A stretch of 64,000 nt of DNA from an uncultured Croceitalea sp. (GTDB lineage Bacteria > Bacteroidota > Bacteroidia > Flavobacteriales > Flavobacteriaceae). Numbering within the stretch: position 1 is the first letter of the stretch; each line of letters opens with the position of its first letter. Below the pieces are notes generated by a model. It was given only the letters and a program-made list of their open reading frames with translations, was not told where the DNA came from and did not search any database. This document shows, piece by piece, positions 28,422-38,571 of the stretch. Location: contig CANNDD010000002.1 of assembly GCA_947503285.1 (NCBI GenBank), positions 248,001 through 312,000 on the forward strand, in the 5' to 3' direction. The translations under genes and the position numbers were made by a program.

Positions 28422-28934
28422 ATGCGGGTAAAGACTCCTAAAGAATCAAGAACCATTATGACCGATATGGTCTTGCCTAGTGAAACCAATCCTTTGAACA
28501 ACCTGTTTGGGGGAGAACTCTTGGCACGTATGGATAGGGCCGCAAGTATTTCGGCACGTCGGCACAGCCGTCGAATTACCGTCACTGCCTCGGTAAACCA
28601 TGTGGCATTTAATAGGTCAGTGCCCTTAGGTAGTGTAGTAACGGTCGAAGCCAGTGTTTCTAGGGCTTTTAAAACCTCAATGGAAATCTTTATCGATGTT
28701 TGGATGGAAGATCGCTTCACGGGGGAACGTACCAAGGCCAACGAGGCCATTTACACCTTTGTTGCCGTAGATGAAACCGGAACGCCTACCGAAGTGCCGC
28801 CTTTAGAGCCTGAAACTGAAATCGAAAAGGAGCGTTATGCTGCCGCCTTACGTAGAAAGCAACTTAGCCTAGTGCTTGCCGGAAAAATGAAGCCCTCAGA
28901 GGCAACTGAGCTCAGGGCACTTTTCATGCAATGA
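28422..28934 (+). CDS. Acyl-CoA thioesterase (hotdog fold)
   Basis: A 170-residue single hotdog domain. The segment NPLNNLFGGELLARMDRAA carries the family's catalytic Asn/Asp region, and TASVNHVAFNRSVPLG follows. It resembles YciA/BACH-type thioesterases that hydrolyse fatty acyl-CoA. Convergent with the aldo/keto reductase, 1 bp between stops. Confidence 0.88.
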   Translation: MRVKTPKESRTIMTDMVLPSETNPLNNLFGGELLARMDRAASISARRHSRRITVTASVNHVAFNRSVPLGSVVTVEASVSRAFKTSMEIFIDVWMEDRFTGERTKANEAIYTFVAVDETGTPTEVPPLEPETEIEKERYAAALRRKQLSLVLAGKMKPSEATELRALFMQ

Positions 28935-28935
28935 T

Positions 28936-29772
28936 TTAAAAATCAAAATTATTGGGGTCTGGGCCAAAGCGCTTCCCTTTATGCATAGCATCAAGTAAAG
29001 CAATATCTTCGGTAGCTAATTCAAAATCAAAAATCGCGGCGTTAGCTATAATCCGTTCTTTTTTTGATGACTTAGGAATAGTGATTACCCCTTTTTGTAA
29101 ATTCCATCGCAACACAATTTGGGCAATGGACTTTCCGTACTTATCGGCAAGTTGTTTGAACTCCTCCATTTTGAACACCCTTCCCTGCATCATTGGGGAC
29201 CAAGCTTCGTATTGAATTCCTTTTTCATTACAGAAATCTATAAGGTCTTGCTGTACTAAAAACGGATGGAACTCCATTTGATTCACCATCGGTACGACTT
29301 CAGCATCTTTAAGTAAGTCTTCTAAATGGTGTTGCATAAAATTACTTACTCCAATGGCACGAACCTTCTTCTGATGATATAAGTGTTCCAAGGCCCTCCA
29401 AGTCTCTTTATACTTGCCCGCTACGGGCCAATGGATAAGGTACAGATCGAGATAGTCAAGGCCCAAACGATTTAAACTGTCATTAAAAGCCTTTAAGGTA
29501 TGCTCGTAACCCTGATCAGAATTCCAAACCTTGCTGACCACGAATACGTTTTCACGATCAACAGTACTCTCTGCAATACCTTGACCAACACCTTCTTCGT
29601 TTTTGTATATAGAAGCCGTATCTATATGGCGATAACCTTCATCCAACGCCCATTTCACGGCATTGATTACTTCTTGACCGTCTTCAGATAGATAGACCCC
29701 CAAGCCGAAATATGGCATTTTCACCCCATTATTCAATGTAAACGTACCTTGTAAATCCGTAATTTTTTCCAT
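28936..29772 (-). CDS. Aldo/keto reductase
   Basis: A 278-residue NADPH-dependent TIM-barrel reductase. The catalytic set is D, Y, K and H: DTASIYKNEEGVG, VVSKVW and LIHWPVAG. A C-terminal nucleotide-binding IPKSSKKERI is present. It resembles 2,5-diketo-gluconate reductase-like enzymes; the substrate is unknown. The start lies 4 bp after the stop of the downstream envC-like gene in genomic order. Confidence 0.92.
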   Translation of the reverse strand: MEKITDLQGTFTLNNGVKMPYFGLGVYLSEDGQEVINAVKWALDEGYRHIDTASIYKNEEGVGQGIAESTVDRENVFVVSKVWNSDQGYEHTLKAFNDSLNRLGLDYLDLYLIHWPVAGKYKETWRALEHLYHQKKVRAIGVSNFMQHHLEDLLKDAEVVPMVNQMEFHPFLVQQDLIDFCNEKGIQYEAWSPMMQGRVFKMEEFKQLADKYGKSIAQIVLRWNLQKGVITIPKSSKKERIIANAAIFDFELATEDIALLDAMHKGKRFGPDPNNFDF

Positions 29773-29776
29773 GTAC

Positions 29777-30997
29777 TTATAATCGATAGACCCAATCTTC
29801 AGGATTGAGTTTTTTAGTGTCTTGATATAAATAGAATTTTAACTTGGTCGAACTGTCAAACCGATTGGTATAAACCTCACCAAGTGCTTCTTTTGCGGCC
29901 ACTTTATCCCCTTTCTTTACATAAATTTTCGAGAGGTTGTAATACATACTAATATAATTACCATGCCTTAGGTACACTCCCTTGACCCCATTTTTGTTGG
30001 TGAATATGGTCATTACCTCGCCTTCAAAAATAGCCCTTGCCTCTGCGCCTTTATCGGTCGCAATGATCACCCCATTGTTTTGATGTTTGATACCAGGATA
30101 TACCTTGTCTGCATAAACCCCGAATCCTTGGCTTTTGACCCCCTTTTCTACTGGCCAGATCAACTTGCCCTTATTGGATGAAAAGTTAGATGCTATCAAT
30201 TTGGCCTCAGGTGTCAGGGCAAATGATGTTTTACTGCTACTACCTGACTTTTTATTTGAGCTTGCTATTGCACTTCGTATCAATTTTTCTATTTCCCGGT
30301 CGATTCTTCTGGCTTCCTTCTTCTTATCATCTATGGCAGCGGCATATTTACTTTCGTTCTGTCGAATACTTTTTAACAAGGCTTTCTGTGACGCTATCTC
30401 GGCATATAAATTCTTTTTTACCTTTGTGTTTTCGGCAATTAATCGGTCTTTTACCTTACGCTGTTGTACCAAATCTTTATTGCGTACCGTCAACTCTTCC
30501 GTTTTGGTCATAATTTCCAAACCCTGTTTCTTACGATGGTTAGCGTACTGCTTCATATACTGCATACGCTTAAAAGCCTGGAAAAAATTATCTGAAGACA
30601 ACAAAAACATTAGTCTGTTTCCGTTTAGCTTGTTTTGATATGATTTTTGGATCAACTGGGCATAATCCTTCTTTAAAAACTCTAGGTCTTCCCTTAATTT
30701 TCCAATACTTCTGATGTTGGCATTGATCTGTCGATTCAATAAATTCGATTGTTGGTTGGTGACCCTGATCAACTCTTGGCTGATATTCACTTTTCTATCA
30801 ATCGCATCCATCTGCTCTAAAACACTTCCCTTTTGTTTTTTTTCGGCAAAAAGTAACCGATTCATTTCCTTGATCTCATTTTGAAGCCGAGTGCGTTTTG
30901 CTTCCAGGGCTTTTTGCTCGCTCGTTTGGGAAAACGACATTTTAATTGCAAACAAGGCAACTAGTAGAAAAAAATAATATGGTTTTGAAATTGGCAT
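29777..30997 (-). CDS. EnvC-like murein hydrolase activator
   Basis: A 406-residue secreted protein with a signal peptide (MPISKPYYFFLLVALFAIKMSFSQ). Residues about 25-240 form a long coiled coil. The C-terminal M23/LytM domain keeps LRHGNYISMYYNLSK but lacks the second His of HxH and the metal-binding HxxxD. It should therefore activate amidases rather than cut peptidoglycan itself, as EnvC does. It is last in an operon with the DUF4292 and TPR genes (gaps of 1 bp). Confidence 0.88.
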   Translation of the reverse strand: MPISKPYYFFLLVALFAIKMSFSQTSEQKALEAKRTRLQNEIKEMNRLLFAEKKQKGSVLEQMDAIDRKVNISQELIRVTNQQSNLLNRQINANIRSIGKLREDLEFLKKDYAQLIQKSYQNKLNGNRLMFLLSSDNFFQAFKRMQYMKQYANHRKKQGLEIMTKTEELTVRNKDLVQQRKVKDRLIAENTKVKKNLYAEIASQKALLKSIRQNESKYAAAIDDKKKEARRIDREIEKLIRSAIASSNKKSGSSSKTSFALTPEAKLIASNFSSNKGKLIWPVEKGVKSQGFGVYADKVYPGIKHQNNGVIIATDKGAEARAIFEGEVMTIFTNKNGVKGVYLRHGNYISMYYNLSKIYVKKGDKVAAKEALGEVYTNRFDSSTKLKFYLYQDTKKLNPEDWVYRL

Positions 30998-30998
30998 A

Positions 30999-31778
30999 TT
31001 ACTTCAATACGATCTCTTTTAATCCTTTTGGTATTCTGTAGGGAAAATTCAATTGTTTATCGAACTCCATACTTTTATAGTCCAACGCAATTGTATTTAC
31101 TTGTTCATCACTTACTGCTTCAATGGCGATGGTATTCGGTATCACTTTACTATCAACTTCTTGATAGGAATATTGCATTTTCAAAAAACGGTTTTTCCAA
31201 GGTTGTGATAGTTCTTGTCTGGTAATTTTAAAATACTTCGGTTCTAAAAAAAACAAAATCTTGTAAAGGTCATTTTGCTTTTTAGGCTTAAGACCGTAAG
31301 CGTCCCCTTCATTAATGGCTACATATTTTTCCGTTCTTAGATCCAATAGGGCGTTGCCAATTAATAGGTTCTGCAGTTTGATAAAATCGACTTCCGTTCC
31401 TAAAATACCACTTAAATAACTAAAGTCACCTTCAAAATATTCTCCTTCAAGCTTGTTATAAAAAGACACCTTGTTCGGCGTGATGTGGGCTTTCAGGATA
31501 CCCAATGGTGCACTTATCCATATGACCTCATCTTTTTTTATGCGCATACTCACACTCACCCCCTGCGAGTTTTCCCCATCGGAATAATCGATTTTGACCT
31601 TTCCCCTAAGGGTTTGGAAATCTTGTTGGTTTTGATAGTGGTTTTGGATGATCTTTTTTGGCGACAAAGCGGTATCGACCGCTCCTGAACCGATTGATTT
31701 GGTCGATTTACAAGAGGCTATGGAAAGGATTAAAATCACCATACCCAATTTTTCAAGGTGCTTGTGAAAGGCCAACAT
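30999..31778 (-). CDS. DUF4292 lipoprotein
   Basis: A 259-residue lipoprotein with signal ending LSIASC. The mature part is rich in beta strands and matches the LolA/LolB-like pattern of DUF4292 (FQTLRGKVKIDY, then SVSMRIKKDEVIWIS). It may help lipoprotein or lipid movement across the periplasm; that is inference. It lies between the TPR gene and envC, 1 bp from each. Confidence 0.78.
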   Translation of the reverse strand: MLAFHKHLEKLGMVILILSIASCKSTKSIGSGAVDTALSPKKIIQNHYQNQQDFQTLRGKVKIDYSDGENSQGVSVSMRIKKDEVIWISAPLGILKAHITPNKVSFYNKLEGEYFEGDFSYLSGILGTEVDFIKLQNLLIGNALLDLRTEKYVAINEGDAYGLKPKKQNDLYKILFFLEPKYFKITRQELSQPWKNRFLKMQYSYQEVDSKVIPNTIAIEAVSDEQVNTIALDYKSMEFDKQLNFPYRIPKGLKEIVLK

Positions 31779-31779
31779 A

Positions 31780-32718
31780 TTAAAATCCGGGTTTTATCTT
31801 ACTAAGGTACTCATTTGCCTTAGAAAAATTATTTGTCTTCTGGTAAGCGTCTGAAAGGGTTTGATAAATTTTATTTGCCAAAGCGGTATTCTCGAATAAA
31901 TAATCGAGGGAAGACTGTAAAACGTCTATTGCCTGGGTGCTCTTGTTGTTTTTATGGAGCGCTAATCCATAGGCATAATAAAAATAGGGTTGTAACGGAT
32001 AGGTTTCTACGGCATCTTTGGCCCGTTGTTCGACCATACGAAACTGCCCCAACCGTATTTGCTGTTCCAAATTCATTTCCAAGACCTTTACAGGATCATT
32101 ATTCACGACTATTTGACCCGTACTTTTGACCGAAGGCGATTGCTTGGGTTTCGCCATGGAGTCTTGAATCTTAAGGGTTAATTCCTCTGTAAAATCCGAT
32201 TTGGACAAGCCTTTCAAAATAGTCAAGGCATCGGTATACTTTTTACGTTTATAGTAGATTAAGGCCAGGTTCTTCTGAAGTTGGCCGTCATCAAATGGAA
32301 TATCGGTTTTTACTGCGTCAATAGTATTGGATTGTTTATCAAGAATAGCAATCAAAGTATCTAAAAACCAGTAGTTGAAAGGTTCTACAACCAATGATTC
32401 AAGGGCATATTGCTGTGCGGATAGGTATTTCTTGTCAAGTAGATAGGTCTTGGCCAATTCATGGTCAATTACCGTGTTTTCGGCATCAAGCGTTTTGCAT
32501 TTTAAAAAGAGGTTGGCCGCGCGATCGTAATTCTGGATTCCTTTTTGCTTTAAGGCCTCAAAGAACGTTTCTTGAAACTCATCGGTATATTCTTCGAGGA
32601 ACACTTCAGAACTTTCTTCTACATCAATGGTTTTACCTGGTTCTTCTTGGGCATGGCAAGTACCCCAGACCAAAAGGTAATAGGCAACAAGCATTCCATA
32701 TAAGAACCATTTTTTCAT
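31780..32718 (-). CDS. Tetratricopeptide-repeat periplasmic protein
   Basis: A 312-residue protein with a signal peptide (ending HAQEE) and several TPR-like helical pairs, for example AANLFLKCKTL, AQQYALESLVVE and ALTILKGLSK. TPRs usually mediate protein contacts. Its operon partners are the DUF4292 lipoprotein and the EnvC-like activator, which points to an envelope assembly role. Confidence 0.8.
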   Translation of the reverse strand: MKKWFLYGMLVAYYLLVWGTCHAQEEPGKTIDVEESSEVFLEEYTDEFQETFFEALKQKGIQNYDRAANLFLKCKTLDAENTVIDHELAKTYLLDKKYLSAQQYALESLVVEPFNYWFLDTLIAILDKQSNTIDAVKTDIPFDDGQLQKNLALIYYKRKKYTDALTILKGLSKSDFTEELTLKIQDSMAKPKQSPSVKSTGQIVVNNDPVKVLEMNLEQQIRLGQFRMVEQRAKDAVETYPLQPYFYYAYGLALHKNNKSTQAIDVLQSSLDYLFENTALANKIYQTLSDAYQKTNNFSKANEYLSKIKPGF

Positions 32719-32758
32719 AACACTACAAACCTATGATGGGGTTACCTCTTAATCCTCT

Positions 32759-33775
32759 TTACTGCAGTACCGAGTAGTCCCCAATACTGATGGTCTCAAA
32801 ATTACCATCGTATGTTACATGATTGCCAATCATGGCATTATCCAAATTAGCATTTTTGATGTTACTATGCGATTGGATTAAACTATTTTTAACTGTTGAC
32901 CCTTCAATAACCGTTCCCTCCCCTACAGAAACATAGGGCCCGACGGTGGTATCTTTTAAAACTACGTTCTCACCAATAAAACAGGGCCCGATAATGTTGG
33001 CATTATTTTGTTCAACGGAATCTGCAATCAGTTTTTCGCCATCCTTGTCTAAAAAGCCCAACATGCGTTGGTTGGTTTCTACCGTTACGTTCTTATTTCC
33101 ACAGTCCATCCATTCATCTACCTTACCTGTTACAAATTTTTTGCCCTTGGACATCATCCGCTTGATACCATCATTGATTTGGTATTCCCCCCCGTTAAGA
33201 ACGTTATTGTCCAAAACAAACTGGAGTTCTTCTTTGAGCACCCCTACATCTTTAAAATAGTAGATGCCAATGACTGCCAAATCTGACACGAATTCTTGGG
33301 GCTTTTCAACGAGCTCAATAATTTCATTGGCATCATTTAGCTTTACAACACCGAATGCCTCTGGTTTTTCTACTTGTTTTACCCAAATAACGCTATCAGC
33401 ATCTTTATCTAGATTAAACTCCGCCCTGATCAAGGTGTCGGCGTAGGCGATTACGGCTGGGCCACTTAAGGAAGATTTTGCGCTCATAATGGCATGACCG
33501 GTACCTAAAGGTTCATCTTGACGATATATTGATGCTTTCGCTCCCAATTCATGGGCCAATTGCTTTAAACTTGAGACTACGTCATCGCCAAAAAAGGCAG
33601 GATCCCCTAATATGAAAGCGACCTCTTCAATGGGTTCATCCAAAACTTTGGCGATATCACTAACCAATCGGTGCACTATGGGTTTTCCGGCAACGGGTAT
33701 CAACGGTTTCGGAACGGTTAATGTGTGCGGTCGTAATCTCGAGCCACGCCCGGCCATGGGTACTATTATTTTCAT
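32759..33775 (-). CDS. Sugar-phosphate nucleotidyltransferase
   Basis: A 338-residue enzyme with the nucleotide-binding motif MAGRGSRLRPHTLTVPKPL at the N-terminus and a C-terminal left-handed beta-helix (NIIGPCFIGENVVL). It forms NDP-sugars; glucose-1-phosphate thymidylyl-/uridylyl- or mannose-1-phosphate guanylyltransferase cannot be separated by eye. It probably feeds the polysaccharide path that includes the flippase two genes upstream. The 11-bp AGATATAAGAC element lies 7 bp before its start codon. Confidence 0.88.
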   Translation of the reverse strand: MKIIVPMAGRGSRLRPHTLTVPKPLIPVAGKPIVHRLVSDIAKVLDEPIEEVAFILGDPAFFGDDVVSSLKQLAHELGAKASIYRQDEPLGTGHAIMSAKSSLSGPAVIAYADTLIRAEFNLDKDADSVIWVKQVEKPEAFGVVKLNDANEIIELVEKPQEFVSDLAVIGIYYFKDVGVLKEELQFVLDNNVLNGGEYQINDGIKRMMSKGKKFVTGKVDEWMDCGNKNVTVETNQRMLGFLDKDGEKLIADSVEQNNANIIGPCFIGENVVLKDTTVGPYVSVGEGTVIEGSTVKNSLIQSHSNIKNANLDNAMIGNHVTYDGNFETISIGDYSVLQ

Positions 33776-33843
33776 AAAATAAGATATAAGACCGCTTCGC
33801 TTTTAGACACTAGAAGCTAGACGCTCTGGTTTGTTTTTTGTTA

Positions 33844-34278
33844 CTACTTGGTGCCCGTACTGCCAAAGCCTCCTGCTCCTCTATCTGTTTTGGAAAGTTC
33901 TTTAACTTCCATCCATTCGGCACGTTCGTGCTTGGCTATGACCATTTGTGCTACGCGTTCCCCATTTTCAATGGTAAAATCCTCATTGGAAAGATTAACC
34001 AATATTACGCCTATTTCCCCTCTATAATCGGCATCGACAGTGCCCGGTGCGTTCAGCACGGTTATGCCCTGTTTTGCCGCCAGTCCACTGCGTGGGCGTA
34101 CTTGCGCCTCAAAACCAATGGGTAATTCTATGTATAACCCTGTTTTGACAATTGTTCTTTCCAAAGGCTTTAACGTGATAGCCCCAGTAATGCTGGCTCT
34201 CAGATCCATACCCGCCGAAGCAATGGTTTCGTAATGTGGCAACGGATGTTCTGACTTGTTGATGATCTTAATTTGCAC
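33844..34278 (-). CDS. dut: dUTP diphosphatase
   Basis: A 144-residue trimeric dUTPase. Its five motifs are visible: [32 protein letters not shown] and the C-terminal [11 protein letters not shown]. It hydrolyses dUTP to dUMP. Its start overlaps the flippase end by 11 bp, so they share a transcript. Confidence 0.96.
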   Translation of the reverse strand: MQIKIINKSEHPLPHYETIASAGMDLRASITGAITLKPLERTIVKTGLYIELPIGFEAQVRPRSGLAAKQGITVLNAPGTVDADYRGEIGVILVNLSNEDFTIENGERVAQMVIAKHERAEWMEVKELSKTDRGAGGFGSTGTK

Positions 34279-35725
34279 GTCTTATGAATATAGTTTTGAG
34301 GGTATCGCCCTCTAGTTTGTAAATCAGTGCCAAAAATACCAAAAGCAATAAGCTTCCCACAACTAAGTTTCGGTTAAAAACATAAAAAGACAGTGCTGAA
34401 AATAAGATTGAGATACCCGAATAGAAATAAATCTTTCGCATGTTGTAGGGAATTGGATAATGCTTTTTCCCGAAGTAATACGAGAGAGACATCATGGAGC
34501 CATAAGCAGCCAAAGTGGCTATGGCAGAGGCCATATAACCTATCAAAGGAATAAAAATAAGATTGATGATCAATGTCAATACGGCCCCGATTGATGAAAT
34601 ATAGGCCCCATATCTGGTTCGGTCCGTGACTTTATACCAAACCGATAGGTTATGATAAATACCTAAACAAAAGCTTGCCAACAACACTATGGGTACAATT
34701 TCAAGTGCCTCCCTTAAAACTTCGTTTCTTATTAAAATTGGACTTAAAATATCAATAAAGACAATAACTGCCAATAAAATAAAGCTTCCTAAAATGACAA
34801 AATAATTTGTAATCTGCGCATAAGTTTTCTGCGGATTCTCGGTAGTCGAATGGCTAAAAAAGAAAGGTTCTACCCCCATTCTAAATGCAGTACCAAATAA
34901 GGTCATAAACAGGGCAAGTTTATAGCACGCCCCGTATTTACCTGCAATGGATTCGGAAGCCATTTCGGTCAATAAAATTTTGTCAACTACTTCATTAATG
35001 GTAAAGGCGATACCAGCCAACATAACCGGCGCAGCATATTTCAACATTGACTTCCATAAATCAAAATCAAAAGCATATTTATCTCTGAAATAGTTGGGTA
35101 CTAAAATCAATAATGTAATTGCGCTAGCAATCATATTTGATATAAAAATGTAATTGATTTCATTCCCTGTTTTGTAGATAGGGCTAAAGAAACTATCCGT
35201 GTTTTCTATAGCCAACTTTGGTAAAACCAATAAAAAGAAAATATTCAAAGATAGGTTTATGGCTACATTGAGCGTCTTTATAACCGCATATTTCATTGGT
35301 TTTTCATTCGCCCTTAAAAGCGCAAAAGGAACAATTACCAAAGCGTCCAACACCAAAATATAAGAGGTATACTTTATATAATCAGCATTGATGTTAGTAA
35401 TTTCTGAAAGTGTTGTTTTGAATAGTAGCGCTAAAAATAAAAAGGTCAATGATGTCGCTGCCAATGAAATCAAAGAAGTGGAAACCACTTTGTTTTTGTC
35501 AGCTAGCTTATGGTAAAATCTGAAAAAAGCCGTCTCCATACCATAAGCAAGAAAAACATTGAAGATGGCTATCCATGCATAGATATTGATATACTCTCCA
35601 TACCCTGAAGCATTTTGAAATACCGAAGTGTATAGTGGAAGTAAAAGCACTGATAACATTCTCGGTAAGACCGTAGCCAAACCATAGATCGCAGTCTGTT
35701 TAAAAAGCTTTTTAAGCGGATTCAA
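34268..35725 (-). CDS. Oligosaccharide flippase (MATE/Wzx-like)
   Basis: A 485-residue protein with about 14 hydrophobic segments and the family start [25 protein letters not shown]. It probably moves lipid-linked sugars across the inner membrane for surface polysaccharide. First of the operon flippase-dut-nucleotidyltransferase-TPR-DUF4292-envC, a common flavobacterial order. Confidence 0.9.
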   Translation of the reverse strand: MNPLKKLFKQTAIYGLATVLPRMLSVLLLPLYTSVFQNASGYGEYINIYAWIAIFNVFLAYGMETAFFRFYHKLADKNKVVSTSLISLAATSLTFLFLALLFKTTLSEITNINADYIKYTSYILVLDALVIVPFALLRANEKPMKYAVIKTLNVAINLSLNIFFLLVLPKLAIENTDSFFSPIYKTGNEINYIFISNMIASAITLLILVPNYFRDKYAFDFDLWKSMLKYAAPVMLAGIAFTINEVVDKILLTEMASESIAGKYGACYKLALFMTLFGTAFRMGVEPFFFSHSTTENPQKTYAQITNYFVILGSFILLAVIVFIDILSPILIRNEVLREALEIVPIVLLASFCLGIYHNLSVWYKVTDRTRYGAYISSIGAVLTLIINLIFIPLIGYMASAIATLAAYGSMMSLSYYFGKKHYPIPYNMRKIYFYSGISILFSALSFYVFNRNLVVGSLLLLVFLALIYKLEGDTLKTIFIRRAN

Positions 35726-35749
35726 TAGTAAAACGGGCTTTTAAAAGAA

Positions 35750-35772
35750 ACCCCGAAGCAACACTTCGGGGT
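35750..35772 (-). terminator. Terminator after the lipoprotein gene at 35832
   Basis: ACCCCGAAG (35750-35758) and CTTCGGGGT (35764-35772) form a perfect 9-bp stem. On the minus strand it is followed by TTTCTTTT. It separates the lipoprotein gene from the flippase operon. Confidence 0.8.
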
Positions 35773-35831
35773 CATATTTTTACTAAAAGTAGTCAATATC
35801 GGTATTCGTTCAAAAATACAAAGGGTTTTAA

Positions 35832-36317
35832 CTATTGATAGATTCGTGCTTTGGTTTCTTTTATGCCTTCAATTTTAAAATACTTCACCGTATCACCATC
35901 CATATAACTGATCACACATTCATCGCTACCTAGTTCAAACGGAAACTTTACTTGCTTGCTTGGTGGTTGGTTACCCACCTCTTTTGTAGCATCTTCATGC
36001 ATCACCATATCAGGTTTTCCAGCATTGTTATTAGTGAAATTTGCTTTTGCCACCCAATTTCCCTGGTTGGAAGTTACGGCTACGTCTGCTAGCATACCCC
36101 TAAAATACGCCTGTTGTATTTTTATGTTGTCTAGGTTTTCACTTAGCACGGGTATTTCCAACAGCATTCCTGAGCCGGTTTCAGCGCGCCCCCCTTTCCA
36201 TGCCTGACAGGTTGCCTGCCCCAATTCAAAAGGTGGATTATCGACTAATTTTTTCTGTGAAGAACATCCGGATAACGAAAAAACCATTGCCAAAATAGTG
36301 TATGTAAAGATTCTCAT
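35832..36317 (-). CDS. Hypothetical lipoprotein
   Basis: A 161-residue lipoprotein with signal MRIFTYTILAMVFSLSGC. The mature domain is rich in beta strands, with an internal likeness between FELGQATCQAW and FELGSDECVISY that suggests a duplicated unit. I do not recognise the family. It is transcribed alone and ends at the hairpin 35750-35772. Confidence 0.65.
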   Translation of the reverse strand: MRIFTYTILAMVFSLSGCSSQKKLVDNPPFELGQATCQAWKGGRAETGSGMLLEIPVLSENLDNIKIQQAYFRGMLADVAVTSNQGNWVAKANFTNNNAGKPDMVMHEDATKEVGNQPPSKQVKFPFELGSDECVISYMDGDTVKYFKIEGIKETKARIYQ

Positions 36318-36411
36318 ATAATTATTTTATAGGTTATAAAGATATGAAACCAAAATTAATGCCATAGTTATAACACCTTGGAATCTTGAGCCACTACATA
36401 AGGGGGTTCAT

Positions 36412-36579
36412 TTAGAATGCCCATCCAGTAGAAAGCCTATAGAAAAAGGCATAAAGCACTACTGAGAATAATACTAAGGTGGTCCAGAACAGAATTTTAA
36501 AGTAATACTTTGCAATCCAGTATCCTAAACCCCTAAATCCTTCTAGGTAAATTTCTTTTACGAGTAATAAATTTTTCAT
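36412..36579 (-). CDS. Conserved small membrane protein
   Basis: 55 residues from the ATG at 36579. The longer frame to 36621 has a poor N-terminus. An amphipathic N-terminal half (KEIYLEGFRGLGYWIAKYY) is followed by one membrane helix (FWTTLVLFSVVLYAFFY). Similar short proteins are common in Flavobacteriaceae, where they carry domain-of-unknown-function names. Function unknown. Confidence 0.65.
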   Translation of the reverse strand: MKNLLLVKEIYLEGFRGLGYWIAKYYFKILFWTTLVLFSVVLYAFFYRLSTGWAF

Positions 36580-36895
36580 TAAAGTACCTTTTACATTAGG
36601 TGACAAAGTTGTTACAACCAAAACAGGTAGTATAAGTTGTTGGATTTAACGCACAATAAATCAGGTGAAATGAAAGGTCAACTTCGCATATTCCATAAAA
36701 GGGGTCTTAAAATGGATAATCGGCAAAGGAGACACTTCCGTTAATCGATGGCATATATCGATAAAGTACATTTTTACAACATCCAAATGTATATTGACCA
36801 CAAAAATTGGAAGTTTCACAACATCAAAATGGTCAGTATTACTTTACAAGCAAGATCTTAATAATCCTTATCTTAAAGGCAAACTACCGGCGACC
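36580..36895. other. Intergenic region before the sulfatase
   Basis: About 315 bp between divergent genes. A 24-codon basic ORF near 36670 has no supporting features. The frame upstream of the sulfatase ATG (from 36794) has no signal sequence and is probably leader. No clear promoter was recognised. Confidence 0.45.
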
Positions 36896-38551
36896 ATGAC
36901 CTCTTACTTTAGAATTTCAATAGGCCTATCCTTAGCCCTAGTCCTATTCAGTTGTGACAACAAGAAAAAAATCGATAACGGGATACAAGCCAAAAGACCG
37001 AACATTCTCTTCATTATGTCAGACGACCATGCTTATCAGGCTATAAGCGCCTATCAAAATCATTTGATTGAAACCCCGAATATCGATCGGATTGCCAATG
37101 AAGGGATAAAATTCACCAACGCCTGTGTAAGCAACTCTATCTGTGCGCCGTCACGAGCCACCATTTTGACCGGAAAACATACCCATATCAATGGAAAGAC
37201 CGACAATGCGCGCCCATTTGATACGACACAGGTGACTTTTCCTGAATTATTTCAAAAAGCAGGTTATCAGACCGCAATGTTTGGAAAACTCCATTTCGGA
37301 AACAACCCAAAAGGTGTTGATGATTTTATGATACTACCAGGCCAGGGAAATTATATTAATCCTGATTTTATTACCAAAACGGGGGATACCATTAGAAAAG
37401 AAGGCTATGTTACCGATGTCATCACGGACCTGACCTTAGATTGGATGGAGCGGGAACGCGATACGACGAAACCTTTTATGCTAATGTATCTGCACAAGGC
37501 GCCCCATCGACCATGGTGGCCCAAACCGGATAAGTTCAAAGCATATCTTGATAAAACCTTTCCGGAACCCGCCACCCTTTTTGACGACTATGAAAACAGG
37601 GGTACAGCAGCAAAAACTGCCGAAATGAATTTGTTAACTGATATGATGTACAATCATGATAGTAAAATACGACCAGAGCTAACCAAAAAAATGAAGCCTA
37701 CCCCAGAAGTTCCGGAGTATGAGGGCGGCTTTCATAATCCGTACAGCAATCGCGCTACAGCAGCCCAAAAAGCGGCTTATGAGCCTATTTTAACTAGAAT
37801 AAATGCTGATTTTGAAGAAAATTGGCCTACTATGACAAAAAAAGAAAAAATGCGTTGGAAGTACCAACGCTATATGCAGGATTATTTGGCCTGTATTTCT
37901 TCCGTCGATGATAACGTGGGGCGCGTTTTAGACTATTTAGATGAAAACGAGCTCTCTGAAAACACCTTGGTCGTTTATACTTCGGATCAAGGATTTTACT
38001 TAGGGGAACACGGTTGGTTTGACAAACGCTTTATTTATAATGAATCGTTCAAAACGCCATTATTGGTACGCTGGCCCAACAAAATAAAACCAGGCATTAC
38101 CAGTGAAGAAATGGTACAAAATCTGGATTTCGCCCAAACCCTGTTGGAAGCGGCGCAAATAAATGCCCCAAAAGATATGCAGGGTGAAAGTCTTATACCC
38201 TTGCTAACCTCAAACGATGCGGATTGGACCAGGGATGCGGTGTATTACCATTACTACGAATATCCTGCCGTACACCAAGTGAAAAGGCACTATGGTATTG
38301 TTACCATCGACTATAAACTGGCCCATTTTTATTACGATATCAATGAGTGGGAACTTTACGATCGTAAAAAAGATCCGAATGAAACCCATAATGTATACAA
38401 TGACCCTAATTATGCCACTATTGTCAAAATGCTAAAAGTAAGATTAGAAAAACTACGGGAACAATACGGGGATTCTGATGAGCTTAACCAAAAGTATATT
38501 GATATCCATTTAGAAAACAGTATCGACTCTCCCCTAAAAGGTAAAAAATGA
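36896..38551 (+). CDS. Lipoprotein sulfatase (formylglycine type)
   Basis: About 551 residues from the ATG at 36896, which gives a lipoprotein signal (MTSYFRISIGLSLALVLFSC). The upstream extension to 36794 is unlikely. The sulfatase signature C-x-P-S-R is present in SICAPSRATILTGKH, whose Cys becomes formylglycine. Metal ligands are expected in FIMSDDHA, and a later TSDQGFYLGEHGW fits family S1. It removes sulfate from a glycan or other ester in the periplasm or at the surface. No SusC/SusD or glycosidase gene is beside it. Confidence 0.9.
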   Translation: MTSYFRISIGLSLALVLFSCDNKKKIDNGIQAKRPNILFIMSDDHAYQAISAYQNHLIETPNIDRIANEGIKFTNACVSNSICAPSRATILTGKHTHINGKTDNARPFDTTQVTFPELFQKAGYQTAMFGKLHFGNNPKGVDDFMILPGQGNYINPDFITKTGDTIRKEGYVTDVITDLTLDWMERERDTTKPFMLMYLHKAPHRPWWPKPDKFKAYLDKTFPEPATLFDDYENRGTAAKTAEMNLLTDMMYNHDSKIRPELTKKMKPTPEVPEYEGGFHNPYSNRATAAQKAAYEPILTRINADFEENWPTMTKKEKMRWKYQRYMQDYLACISSVDDNVGRVLDYLDENELSENTLVVYTSDQGFYLGEHGWFDKRFIYNESFKTPLLVRWPNKIKPGITSEEMVQNLDFAQTLLEAAQINAPKDMQGESLIPLLTSNDADWTRDAVYYHYYEYPAVHQVKRHYGIVTIDYKLAHFYYDINEWELYDRKKDPNETHNVYNDPNYATIVKMLKVRLEKLREQYGDSDELNQKYIDIHLENSIDSPLKGKK

Positions 38552-38571
38552 GACTGCCTCTTTTCTAATGG

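Noticed and set aside
36670-36744. 24-codon basic ORF before the sulfatase
   Set aside because: Too short, with no promoter, terminator or conserved feature visible.
36794-36895. N-terminal extension of the sulfatase
   Set aside because: The lipoprotein signal peptide begins at the ATG at 36896; the 34 extra residues have no signal character.
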